Below, piece by piece: positions 9,901 through 16,728 of a stretch of DNA of 64,000 nt (positions within the stretch are counted from its first letter, which is position 1; each line of letters begins with the position of its first letter). A program made the position numbers and the translations under genes. Source of the stretch: a bacterium (GTDB lineage Bacteria > Planctomycetota > UBA1135 > UBA2386); assembly GCA_030432695.1 (NCBI GenBank), contig JAUILN010000014.1:62001-126000 (forward strand), in the 5' to 3' direction. The notes beneath the pieces were generated by a model that did not search any database, had not been told where the DNA came from, and saw nothing but the letters and a program-made list of their open reading frames with translations.

Positions 9901-9983
9901 GTGCCACCGCGGATCTCGCGGGACCGATTCCCGGTGGGACCGCGCTCACCGCTGGCCTGCGCGTGTTGATCGGCCGCGACTGA
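6951..9983 (+). CDS. Large secreted ELW-DGT repeat protein with shared C-terminal domain
   Basis: The 1010-residue product starts MPSTFRGACALSL, with a signal peptide cleaved near SPAQ. A GTG at 6930 is an alternative start. About 17 repeats of roughly 49 residues follow, each centred on motifs such as ELWVSDGTAVGT, EPWITDGTAAGT or ELYATDGTPAGT and then a LVxDxxPG strand. Such ELW-x-DGT repeats occur in large secreted proteins of planctomycetes and other bacteria and probably form beta-propeller blades (family knowledge). One repeat is degenerate (GQELRHGREPGG, about residue 490). After the repeats the protein ends with the shared domain: FGVGCPG, then FPLPIPNLPALRGLELWLQ and a final LRVLIG strand. 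No enzyme motif is visible, and a structural or adhesive surface role is likely. Confidence 0.85.
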   Translation: MPSTFRGACALSLTLAVASTPSPAQRQVADLDPSTNLASSTPGQFVASGPRLFFSARTGLGLELYTSDGTNGGTSLTVDIWPGANSGWPQEIVDLDGAGRVFFSAQDALAGREPWVSDGTPAGTFRLADVMPGVEGSGPFDPVRVGNRVFFGADDGVHGRELWVTDGTVVGTYRVLDLNPGAANGFTATGAALGTSVVFLGDDGVAGGEPWIADGAPGSATLLADTEPGSGSASISHFGSIGSELLFVSYQSPRGSQIWATGGTPASTRLVFDIGPFDDDNIGWSGTWNGLWFGSTFDDVWVTDGTAANSRRIVPSTALRNAAYFVPTPRGMVFTGLSNVTGRELWISDGTDAGTNLVLDLRPGFQGGVRGAPTPLGAGVLFNGENGVTGREPWFSDGTPGGTFLLRDIVPGSGISDPVELASWPGRGSAVFRIYDPQHGEEPWITDGTAAGTRLLADVRRPTGVGSFVGQMVTFENDVYFFASDPAHGQELRHGREPGGVTLLEDLWPGSQGSEGRMVGAWRDAVYFSARTPGGWRFYRTDGSVGGAQVLASLETAFEGVEVGGRLLFSAAPDGSPTNRELWVSDGTAVGTMLVADLNPSRGSYPQHLHRVGDKLVFVATDGATGLELYESDGTAAGTRQLVDLTPGSNSTTFLDFAPAGDRLFFSVLTTALGRELYATDGTPAGTGLVLDIHPGSASSSPAGMVGWRGELWFAATDAANDRELWRSDGTAAGTVRAVDVRPGSRSANPAYLTPTADGLFFVATDGNGAELWRTDGTPAGTSRVRNIRPGPEGSDINSLTAIGAGTSLLFSADGYDGADEELWTSDGTFAGTRRVADLNPEGDARPRSFRVAGRHVWFLATTEADGEEPWILDAAVIDASLAEPFGVGCPGAVGIPGLEAVGAPRLGEAGFGTTVDRGRPGSFAVLLLGLSEARVAVGGGCELRVGGGVSVVLAPTDGNGRASFPLPIPNLPALRGLELWLQGATADLAGPIPGGTALTAGLRVLIGRD

Positions 9984-10120
9984 ATCGGCTCGAAGGGAAT
10001 CGGTGTCCGTGTCGTCCGCTGGTGGCGGGCGAGACACATGAGGTGCGTCCCGCGGAAGAGTGGTTGGCGAGTCGGTTCGCCAGCTGCCGCCGCGCTTCCA
10101 ACCGTTCGAGAGGACGCACC

Positions 10121-10477
10121 ATGATCGTCAGACTCTTCGCCGCCGTCGGCCTGTTCGGCCTTCTCGCCGCCACGCCGGCCCCGACTGCCAGCAACTGCAA
10201 CTCCCCGCGGGTCCAGGACCTGTTCGGGACCAACTTCTACGCCACCGTCAACGTCTGTGACTGGACCACGCCGGTCTCGTTCACCGCGGTGGGCTTCGAC
10301 ATCGACTGGGCTGGCATCTACATCGGCTCTTCGTCGGTGTACCGCGTCCAGCCGGGCGACGACCACCCGATCGAGGAGGAGATCGCTGGTGTCGATCACC
10401 TGGTGGTCCCGGCCGGCGGCGTGACCTGGGGCGACATCGCCTACGGCTCGAACGACGTGCTGTACATCGCCTACTGA
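10121..10477 (+). CDS. Small secreted protein of unknown function
   Basis: Product of 118 residues. A GAGAGGA ribosome binding site lies 7 bases before the ATG. The N-terminal signal MIVRLFAAVGLFGLLA is followed by an Ala/Pro-rich cleavage region. The mature protein of about 95 residues is acidic and rich in Trp and Tyr, with only two cysteines (SNCNSP and NVCDW), which could form one disulphide. I recognise no family. It is the first gene of a closely spaced set (23 and 26 base gaps, then an overlap) with a putative lipoprotein, a sigma factor and a CHAT protease. It could be an extracytoplasmic partner or substrate of that system; this is inference from position only. Confidence 0.7.
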   Translation: MIVRLFAAVGLFGLLAATPAPTASNCNSPRVQDLFGTNFYATVNVCDWTTPVSFTAVGFDIDWAGIYIGSSSVYRVQPGDDHPIEEEIAGVDHLVVPAGGVTWGDIAYGSNDVLYIAY

Positions 10478-10500
10478 GTTCGCGGCGAGAGGGTTCCGGC

Positions 10501-10902
10501 ATGAAGCGCTCGCCGTCACGTCGTCCGATCGTTCACGGAATCGTGGCGACGCTCGGTCTGCTCGCATCTTCCTGTCGGCCGGCGGGCGCGGTGGCCGGAG
10601 CGACTCCCCCGGAGATCTCGCGGGACCTCTGGTACCTCGTCCCGGGTGTCGATCGGCTCACCGCCGTCTGGCTCGGTCCCGAGGTCCGTGGTCCCGCCGG
10701 CCCACCGTTCCGCTTCCTCAACGTGGTCCACAACGGACCCGATGAGGTGTTCGCGGCGTTCTCGCGGCCGGTGGTCGACCCGCATTGCGGAGCGATCGAA
10801 CTGACGCATCGCGACCTGTCGATCGTGGTGGCTGCCACGACCGGCGACTGGCGCACCGTGCGCACCCGCGAGGACCTCGAAGTGACGGTCACCTTGCCGT
10901 GA
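10501..10902 (+). CDS. Small putative lipoprotein of unknown function
   Basis: Product of 133 residues, with GAGAGGG shortly before the ATG. The N terminus has basic residues, the hydrophobic run GIVATLGLL and a possible lipobox ASSC, so export and lipidation are likely. The mature part contains LWYLVPGVDRL, a VVDPHCG segment with the only other cysteine, and ends in beta-like TREDLEVTVTLP. No family is recognised. It sits 23 bases after the small secreted protein and 26 bases before the sigma factor start, so all are probably in one transcript. It is a second candidate cell-envelope component or cleavage target for the CHAT protein encoded downstream. Confidence 0.65.
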   Translation: MKRSPSRRPIVHGIVATLGLLASSCRPAGAVAGATPPEISRDLWYLVPGVDRLTAVWLGPEVRGPAGPPFRFLNVVHNGPDEVFAAFSRPVVDPHCGAIELTHRDLSIVVAATTGDWRTVRTREDLEVTVTLP

Positions 10903-10928
10903 TCGCGGCGCGTCCTCCGGTCTATCGC

Positions 10929-11588
10929 ATGACCACACCACCACGCGCTGCCATCGATCAGCCGGTCGAAGGTCTCGACGCCGCGGTCAGGTTCTTCAAA
11001 GACCTGCAGATGTGCCCGATGATCGGGCACTCCATGCCGGCCGACGATCTCGAACTGGTGCGCCGCGCCGTGGCCCGTGAGCCGGACGCGCTGCGCCGAC
11101 TCGGCGAGCGGCTGCTCAGCGTTCCCCGGCTCCTCGGCTGCATCGTGCGGCGGCGAGGCATCCGTCTGCACGACTCCGACCTGCACGATCTCAGCCACGA
11201 GATCATCACCAAGGCGTGGCGGAAGATCGGCGAATACCGCGGCGAGGCACCGCTGGAGGGCTGGCTGTGGAGCTTCTGTGTCCTCGAACTGATGAACCAC
11301 CTGCGGCGCCGCGGCCGCGGACCGAGGCTGTTCAGCGACCTCGGCGAAGATGCGGTTCCCGAGCCCGCGGCCGAGCAGCAAGCACCTCACGAGCCGCGTC
11401 CGCTCGAGCGGTGGCTCAGGCATCTCGGCGAGCGCGAGGCCCAGGTGCTGGAACTGAAGATGGTCGACGGCCTGTCGTTCCCGGAGATCGGCGAGGCGCT
11501 CGGCGTGGCGACCAGCACCGCCAAGACCAGCTACTACCGCGCACTCGACAAGCTGGCGAAGCTGCGTGAGGGGGAGGCCGCGCGATGA
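10929..11588 (+). CDS. Sigma-70 family (ECF-like) RNA polymerase sigma factor
   Basis: A 219-residue sigma factor from the ATG at 10929. Region 2 is visible as DLSHEIITKAWRKIGEYR and PLEGWLWSFCVLELMNHLRRR. Region 4 is the helix-turn-helix GEREAQVLELKMVDGLSF followed by PEIGEALGVATSTAKTSYYR. An unusually long N-terminal stretch (about 60 residues, MTTPPRAAIDQP onward) precedes region 2. Its stop overlaps the ATG of the CHAT protein gene by the ATGA arrangement, the classic layout of a sigma factor and its anti-sigma factor. It is likely held inactive by the N-terminal part of that protein until a signal arrives. The regulon is unknown; autoregulation of the four-gene block is plausible. Confidence 0.9.
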   Translation: MTTPPRAAIDQPVEGLDAAVRFFKDLQMCPMIGHSMPADDLELVRRAVAREPDALRRLGERLLSVPRLLGCIVRRRGIRLHDSDLHDLSHEIITKAWRKIGEYRGEAPLEGWLWSFCVLELMNHLRRRGRGPRLFSDLGEDAVPEPAAEQQAPHEPRPLERWLRHLGEREAQVLELKMVDGLSFPEIGEALGVATSTAKTSYYRALDKLAKLREGEAAR

Positions 11589-14500
11589 ACCACGCCGACG
11601 AACACCGTCCCGACGACCCACTGGAGCAGCTCTTCGAGCGTTGGCTGGAAGATCCCGACGCGCTCGATGCCTCGGAACGCGCGCGGCTCGAGGCGGAGCC
11701 GCGGTTGCGTGAACGGCTGCAGGCGGTGCGCGACGTCGAGCGCGAGCTGCACGTGGAGGCGGAGGAGTGGCGTTCCAAGGCCCTCGATCGCGAGCCGCTG
11801 CCTGCGCCAGAACTGCAGGAGTCGCTGCGGGCGCGGTTCGAGGAGATCGCTGCACCTGCGGCCGATGCGCGGCAGGCGCCGCGCTCGGGCGAGGCGTGGC
11901 GCACGGTTCTGTGGACGTCGCTCGCCGCGGCGGCCGCAGGGCTGCTCGTCTGGTTCTGGCCGCACGCGAACTCGCCCGAGCCCATCCGACCCGCACCACC
12001 GGAGGTGCTGTCCGGTGATCGCTTGCAGGTGACGGTCGATGCCGACTCCGCTCGGCTCAGCTGGAGTCGGGCCACCCAGGTCGACGAGACCGTGGTGATC
12101 CGCGTGGTCGATCCCGTGCGCGGGGAGGCCGTGTACACCGAGCGGCTCCAGGGCGGGGAGGATTCGTTCACTCCCAGCGATGCGCAGCTGCGCGCGTGGC
12201 CCGATCCCTTCCAGGTCGAGATCGAGGTGCACGACATCGACGGGGAGACGGTCGGGGGGCCGACGCGCGTGCAGGTCCGGCGGCCGCGTCGGGTCGGAAT
12301 GTCGGCCAGGGAGCCGCCAGAGAACGCCGACCTGGCGCGGCTCCGGCTCGAGGCGGATGCGGCGCGGGCTACCGGGGATCTCGAGACCGAACTCTGCGCC
12401 GGTGCCGAACGGGTGACCGTGCTCGCGCAGCTGGAGCGCTTCGATCTGGCCGAGCGGCTCTGCGCGGAGCTCACCGACGCTGCCGATGCCGGGGCCGCTC
12501 CGATCGGCAGCGTGGTGCTGGAACTCGCCCGCATCGAACTCGCCCTGCAGGCCGCGGACCTGGAGCGTGCATCGGTTGCGTTGCGGGTCGCGGATTCGAT
12601 CCTCGAAGCAGTGGAGATCGACTACGGCACTTCTGAGCGCATCGCGCTCGAGGTCCTGGTCCGCTGTGCCGGGTCACGCTGCGAGTTGTCGACCGGTCGC
12701 GCCGATCTGGCACTGCGCAGTGCGCAACGTGCGGTCGAACTCGCTGATTCGCTGGGAGATCACCCGGCCGCAGCAGATCGTCAGGCCGCGGCACGGCTGG
12801 ATCTCGCGCGGGCTTCACTCGCCGCCCGCCGTCCGGACCAGACCCTCCGGATCGCCGACGAGGTTGCCGCGGACCTGGGCGCGTGGTCGCCCGACACGCT
12901 CGAGTTGCTGTTGCTGCGGTCGCATGCACGAGGGCTGTACCTCGGCGTGACCGATCGCGACCTCGAGAGTGCGCTCGCCGATCTGGACGTCCTGCTTGCC
13001 GCACCTCAGGCGTCACGCCGGTTGCGCTTCGCGGCGTTCGTCGCGCGCGCCGCGCTGCTGTGGAATGCGGCCCGGTCGAGCGCCGCGGCCGAGTGCTGCG
13101 AGCGTGCCGAGTCGGAGCTCGGCGAGATCGCGCTGGAAGGTGGTGATCGGAGTGCGCCACCGGCGAGCCTCTTGATGCTCCGCGCGATCGAGACCCGCAT
13201 CGGGCTCGGCTCGGAAGACCCGGAGATGGCGTCGAGGCGCGCGACCGGGTTGTCGCGGCTCCTCGATCGCCTCGTGTTCTCGGGTGGGAGCGCCGATGCC
13301 GACTCCGTGACCGCGCCGCTGCTCGATGTCGGTCGCCGAGCCGCCTTGAGCGCCTGGTTCGATGCGCTCCGTGCCGCGCAGCCCGGTGCGCGCGGGATCG
13401 AGGAGGCGTTTCTCGCGCTCTGCCAGGCCCAGGCGCTCGGTTCCATGGCGCGGTACTGGGAGGTCGGTGTGCCGACGCTGGCGGAGGTGCGCGCCCTGAT
13501 ACGGCCGTCTGACGTCCGCGAGCCCGATGCCGCGCTCTGGAGTTACAGCTTCGGCTGGCGCCGCAGCCATCTGTTCGTGGTCGGTCCAGAGGGCGTCGCC
13601 TGTTTCGACATTCCGTTCGGTGAAGAAGCGCTGCGGACACTCGCGAGGGAGTTCCGCAGCGATCCTGCCGATCCGCTCGTCGGACGTCGTCTCGCCGAGG
13701 CCCTCGCGCCGCCCGCGGTCGTGGAACACGTAGCTGGGACGCGGCGCGTGGCGCTCACCCTGGTCGGACTGCACGATCTCGGCGGTGTTCCGATGGAAGC
13801 TCTGCCGCTGGGCGATCGCGGGCATCTGGGAGACCACGCCGATCTCGGCTATCTACCCTCCGTCCCGGTGGGAGTCGCGCTCGCGCGGCGGGAGCGATTG
13901 CGGCGGGGCTCTTCGTCGACCGCGCAGGTCGTGCTGGTCGGAGGACCGGACCGCGAGCAGTACGGCTTCGAACTGGGGCCGGACGCGATCGCCGACTTCG
14001 TTCTCACGGACCGCGCCAACGCGCTGCTCGGCCTGGGGGCAGAAGCCACTGTCGCGACGCTGTTCGAACCGGGGGTCGCCGAGGCCACGGCGTTGGTGTT
14101 GGTCGCGCACGGCGAGCGCGACCCGGTGAGCGGCGCAGCGACGGTCCTCCTCGCCGAGGCGGATGGCGACGGTGTTCTCGATCCGATGGACTTCGATTCC
14201 CTGGCGCGCGGTTCCGACGCGGCGCCGGCGCTGCCACCCCTGGCCGTGGTGTTCGTGTGTGGGGCGGCACGTCAGCGGATCCTGCGCGGAGAGGATGGCG
14301 CGCAGGGATTGGCGGGTGGGTTACTGCGTGGTGGCGCCCGGGCCGTCGTGTTGGCTCAGGACGACGTCGAGTTCGCGGCCGCACGTCGCTTCGCGCGGGT
14401 CTTCGGCGACGAGATCGTGACCGGTGCTTCGCCAGCTCGGGCGCTCCGCGAGGGTCTGCTCGCTCTCGATGCCGATCCGGTGCGCGCAGCCGACCGGCTC

Positions 14501-14665
14501 GGTGCGTTGCACGTGGTCGGTCTCGCCCACCGTCCCGTCTGGGCCGCGCCACGCCCGGGCCAGAACCGCGGGGTCCTGGCCGCTGCATGTGCCGTTGCCG
14601 TGGCCTTGCTGGGGTGGGCACTGCGCAGTTCGAGAACTCGGCGGCCGGCTGCGCGGAGCACATGA
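11585..14665 (+). CDS. Membrane protein: anti-sigma-like N terminus, TPR-like helices and CHAT protease domain
   Basis: The 1026-residue product appears modular. Residues 1-100 are acidic helices (ERARLEAEPRLRERLQAVRD) like planctomycete anti-sigma N termini, without a zinc-binding motif. A membrane segment lies at about 107-127. Residues 130-235 look like a beta domain resembling fibronectin type III. A long Ala/Leu-rich helical, TPR-like region spans about 250-600. From about 640 there is a CHAT domain with catalytic dyad candidates His842 (LVAHGERD) and Cys892 (FVCGAARQR). A second membrane segment is at about 995-1012, followed by RSSRTRR. Basic flanks inside both termini predict that the TPR and CHAT parts lie outside the cytoplasm. 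The gene overlaps the sigma factor stop. It probably controls that sigma factor in response to an envelope signal or by proteolysis; activity is untested. Confidence 0.85.
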   Translation: MNHADEHRPDDPLEQLFERWLEDPDALDASERARLEAEPRLRERLQAVRDVERELHVEAEEWRSKALDREPLPAPELQESLRARFEEIAAPAADARQAPRSGEAWRTVLWTSLAAAAAGLLVWFWPHANSPEPIRPAPPEVLSGDRLQVTVDADSARLSWSRATQVDETVVIRVVDPVRGEAVYTERLQGGEDSFTPSDAQLRAWPDPFQVEIEVHDIDGETVGGPTRVQVRRPRRVGMSAREPPENADLARLRLEADAARATGDLETELCAGAERVTVLAQLERFDLAERLCAELTDAADAGAAPIGSVVLELARIELALQAADLERASVALRVADSILEAVEIDYGTSERIALEVLVRCAGSRCELSTGRADLALRSAQRAVELADSLGDHPAAADRQAAARLDLARASLAARRPDQTLRIADEVAADLGAWSPDTLELLLLRSHARGLYLGVTDRDLESALADLDVLLAAPQASRRLRFAAFVARAALLWNAARSSAAAECCERAESELGEIALEGGDRSAPPASLLMLRAIETRIGLGSEDPEMASRRATGLSRLLDRLVFSGGSADADSVTAPLLDVGRRAALSAWFDALRAAQPGARGIEEAFLALCQAQALGSMARYWEVGVPTLAEVRALIRPSDVREPDAALWSYSFGWRRSHLFVVGPEGVACFDIPFGEEALRTLAREFRSDPADPLVGRRLAEALAPPAVVEHVAGTRRVALTLVGLHDLGGVPMEALPLGDRGHLGDHADLGYLPSVPVGVALARRERLRRGSSSTAQVVLVGGPDREQYGFELGPDAIADFVLTDRANALLGLGAEATVATLFEPGVAEATALVLVAHGERDPVSGAATVLLAEADGDGVLDPMDFDSLARGSDAAPALPPLAVVFVCGAARQRILRGEDGAQGLAGGLLRGGARAVVLAQDDVEFAAARRFARVFGDEIVTGASPARALREGLLALDADPVRAADRLGALHVVGLAHRPVWAAPRPGQNRGVLAAACAVAVALLGWALRSSRTRRPAARST

Positions 14666-14671
14666 ACTCGT

Positions 14672-16501
14672 TCACTGACCGGACTGCGGATCCGGATTCG
14701 GGCGAGGCCCGCGCTTCGGCGGACGGTGGCTGATGCGTCGTACCGCGGGGATCTGCGCCGAGGGGCGGACGTCGTGCGGTAGCACCGGGGCGGGGTCGTC
14801 GTGGAACCACGCCGGGACGGTCACTCCGGGGTCGTCGAAGTCGCTCTCGACGGGAAGGAAGCCGGTTCCGCCCGCATCGAGGACGTAGAAGTTCGACGGA
14901 CCGAGCTGAGGCTGCTGCGGGCTCGCTTCGCCGGAGATGTTCCGGCCGCGGAGTTCCAGCAAGGCGAGGTGATCGGGCGCGGAGTCGCCGACATCCACGA
15001 TGCCGAACGGCGGCGGGATCGAGAGCTTCAACTGCCAGTTGCCGCCCGTGACGGCTGTTCCGTCGTCGAGGTAGCCGCGGTCGAGGGCGACCGACTCGAG
15101 TTCGGGGATGCGCTCCCAGTTCAGCGGCGCGCCTTCTTCCGCATCGGGCCCGGTGAGCGGAACATCGTAGAGGATGACCTCGATCTGGTCCCAGTCGGAG
15201 CTCGCCGCCGTCTCGACCGTCAGTTCCACCAATCCGGTCCGGGGATCGGAGCCGTAGGAGAGTCCATGGAGCGTAGGCGCGGGATCGCCGGCGCTGTCCT
15301 CATGGACGACGATCTGTGCTGGCGTGGAGGCGTCGTTGCCGTAGGCGACCACGATGTCCAGGTCGTCATCCCCGTCGATGTCGGTGATCACCGCGGGAGA
15401 CGAATTGGAGTAGCTGGTCGGCGCGTTGACGCTGCCGCTCGGAAGCCACTGATCGGGCTGCGACGCGGAGTCCAGGTTGGTGATGAGCACGCGGTCGTCG
15501 AAGCTCAACACGAGTTCGGTCGACGAGTCGCCGGTCAGTTCCACGAACTCCAGACCGCGCAGCGGCGCCATGCTCGGCGTGTAGGGCGCGATCGCTGTGC
15601 AGTTGCCGAAGACGTTGCCGTCGAAGGTGCAGCCGAGCCACTGCGTGCCGTCGTGCCCGACGAAATACAGGGGCGCCGAGCTGGTCGGCTGATCGTTGGG
15701 GCAGAAGCGCCCGCCGGAGAGATTGCTGTTGCACGTCCACGCCGGGTCGGAGCCGAACACCGGGACGACCGTCAGTTTGCGGCCATTCAGCAGGATGAGC
15801 AGCGGCAACCCGCCGCTGCTCAGGTCCGAGAACAGGGTCTGCTCCGGATCGCTGCCGATGGGCAACGGTTTGTCGACCGGAGCGTAGGACTGGTACCGGC
15901 TGACGCTCGGGTCCTCTGCGAGATAGAACAGGGCCCGGCGCGTCTCGCTGCTGTCGCGGTCGATCACCGCCACGACGTCCAGTCCGGCGCCACCCTTCCA
16001 GGTGCGCACCACCAGTCCGTCCAGGAACTCGGACGTCGCGAACGCTGAGCCGGCCGCGAGGCTCTGGGCATCGCCGAACCAGCGTTGGACCTGGCCTGCC
16101 TCACAGGTCACAACGGTGTCGGGGAGTCCGACACCGCTCGGCGCCAGCCGCACGTCCACGGTCGCGCCGAGGTTCGCGGTCGCGGTATGGTGTCGATAGC
16201 GGCCCACTCCGTAGGCCAGGACCATTCCATCGCTGGTCCGCAGCACGAGATCGCGGGTGCCTTCGTCGTAGATGTTGCCGATCTGCAGCGAGTTCAGGTC
16301 GGTCAGGTCGGTGGGGAAGTCGTCGAGTTCGTCGACCTCGGTGACCCAGTTGGTCTGCCCGCTGGCGGAGTCGGGTGCGAGGAAGAGGGCGGCGACCAGC
16401 GCCAGACCGATCGCTCGCCCGTCGAGGCGCAACGGTTCACCGTGGCTGGCGATCGCTTCGCCAGCCGGCAGGAGGCGGGACTTCGGGGATTGGGTATTCA
16501 T
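14672..16501 (-). CDS. Secreted FG-GAP/VCBS-type repeat protein
   Basis: The 609-residue product starts MNTQSPKSRLLPAG, with a hydrophobic signal (IGLALVAALFLAPDSASGQ) beginning about 30 residues in. An earlier in-frame start at 16582 would add 27 residues. The body has repeated beta-propeller-like blades such as NSLQIGNIYDEGTRDLVLR and, near residue 370, a clear FG-GAP calcium-binding type motif DIDGDDDLDIVV. Five scattered cysteines may form disulphides. Like the other FG-GAP proteins in the window it lacks the shared GCxG C-terminal domain, ending in Pro/Arg-rich sequence. Its stop lies only six bases from the stop of the convergent CHAT gene. The 227 bases upstream, before the end of the RND pump gene, hold no recognisable gene. 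Confidence 0.75.
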   Translation of the reverse strand: MNTQSPKSRLLPAGEAIASHGEPLRLDGRAIGLALVAALFLAPDSASGQTNWVTEVDELDDFPTDLTDLNSLQIGNIYDEGTRDLVLRTSDGMVLAYGVGRYRHHTATANLGATVDVRLAPSGVGLPDTVVTCEAGQVQRWFGDAQSLAAGSAFATSEFLDGLVVRTWKGGAGLDVVAVIDRDSSETRRALFYLAEDPSVSRYQSYAPVDKPLPIGSDPEQTLFSDLSSGGLPLLILLNGRKLTVVPVFGSDPAWTCNSNLSGGRFCPNDQPTSSAPLYFVGHDGTQWLGCTFDGNVFGNCTAIAPYTPSMAPLRGLEFVELTGDSSTELVLSFDDRVLITNLDSASQPDQWLPSGSVNAPTSYSNSSPAVITDIDGDDDLDIVVAYGNDASTPAQIVVHEDSAGDPAPTLHGLSYGSDPRTGLVELTVETAASSDWDQIEVILYDVPLTGPDAEEGAPLNWERIPELESVALDRGYLDDGTAVTGGNWQLKLSIPPPFGIVDVGDSAPDHLALLELRGRNISGEASPQQPQLGPSNFYVLDAGGTGFLPVESDFDDPGVTVPAWFHDDPAPVLPHDVRPSAQIPAVRRISHRPPKRGPRPNPDPQSGQ

Positions 16502-16728
16502 GGGACGGAAGGGGGAACCGAAAAGGGCGGCGAACGGCTCGGTCGGGACCGCGCGAGCCGCAGCTGTAGCGGATCGGAACATGGATCCAGGACTGCCGCC
16601 GACGTGTCGGGCCGCTTTCTGCCGGTCTACACCGAATCTCCCGTTCCCGCGGATTCCGATTCGGAGCCCGGGTCCCTGCTTGTATCGCGACGCCGCATGT
16701 TCGCGCGCATCTCGTGGCGGTCTCCGCC

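Noticed and set aside
10121-14665. CRISPR-associated TPR-CHAT (type III-E-like) locus
   Set aside because: No repeat-spacer array, no Cas7/Cas11-like protein and no Csx30-type gene nearby; the similarity is only in the use of TPR/CHAT with a sigma factor.
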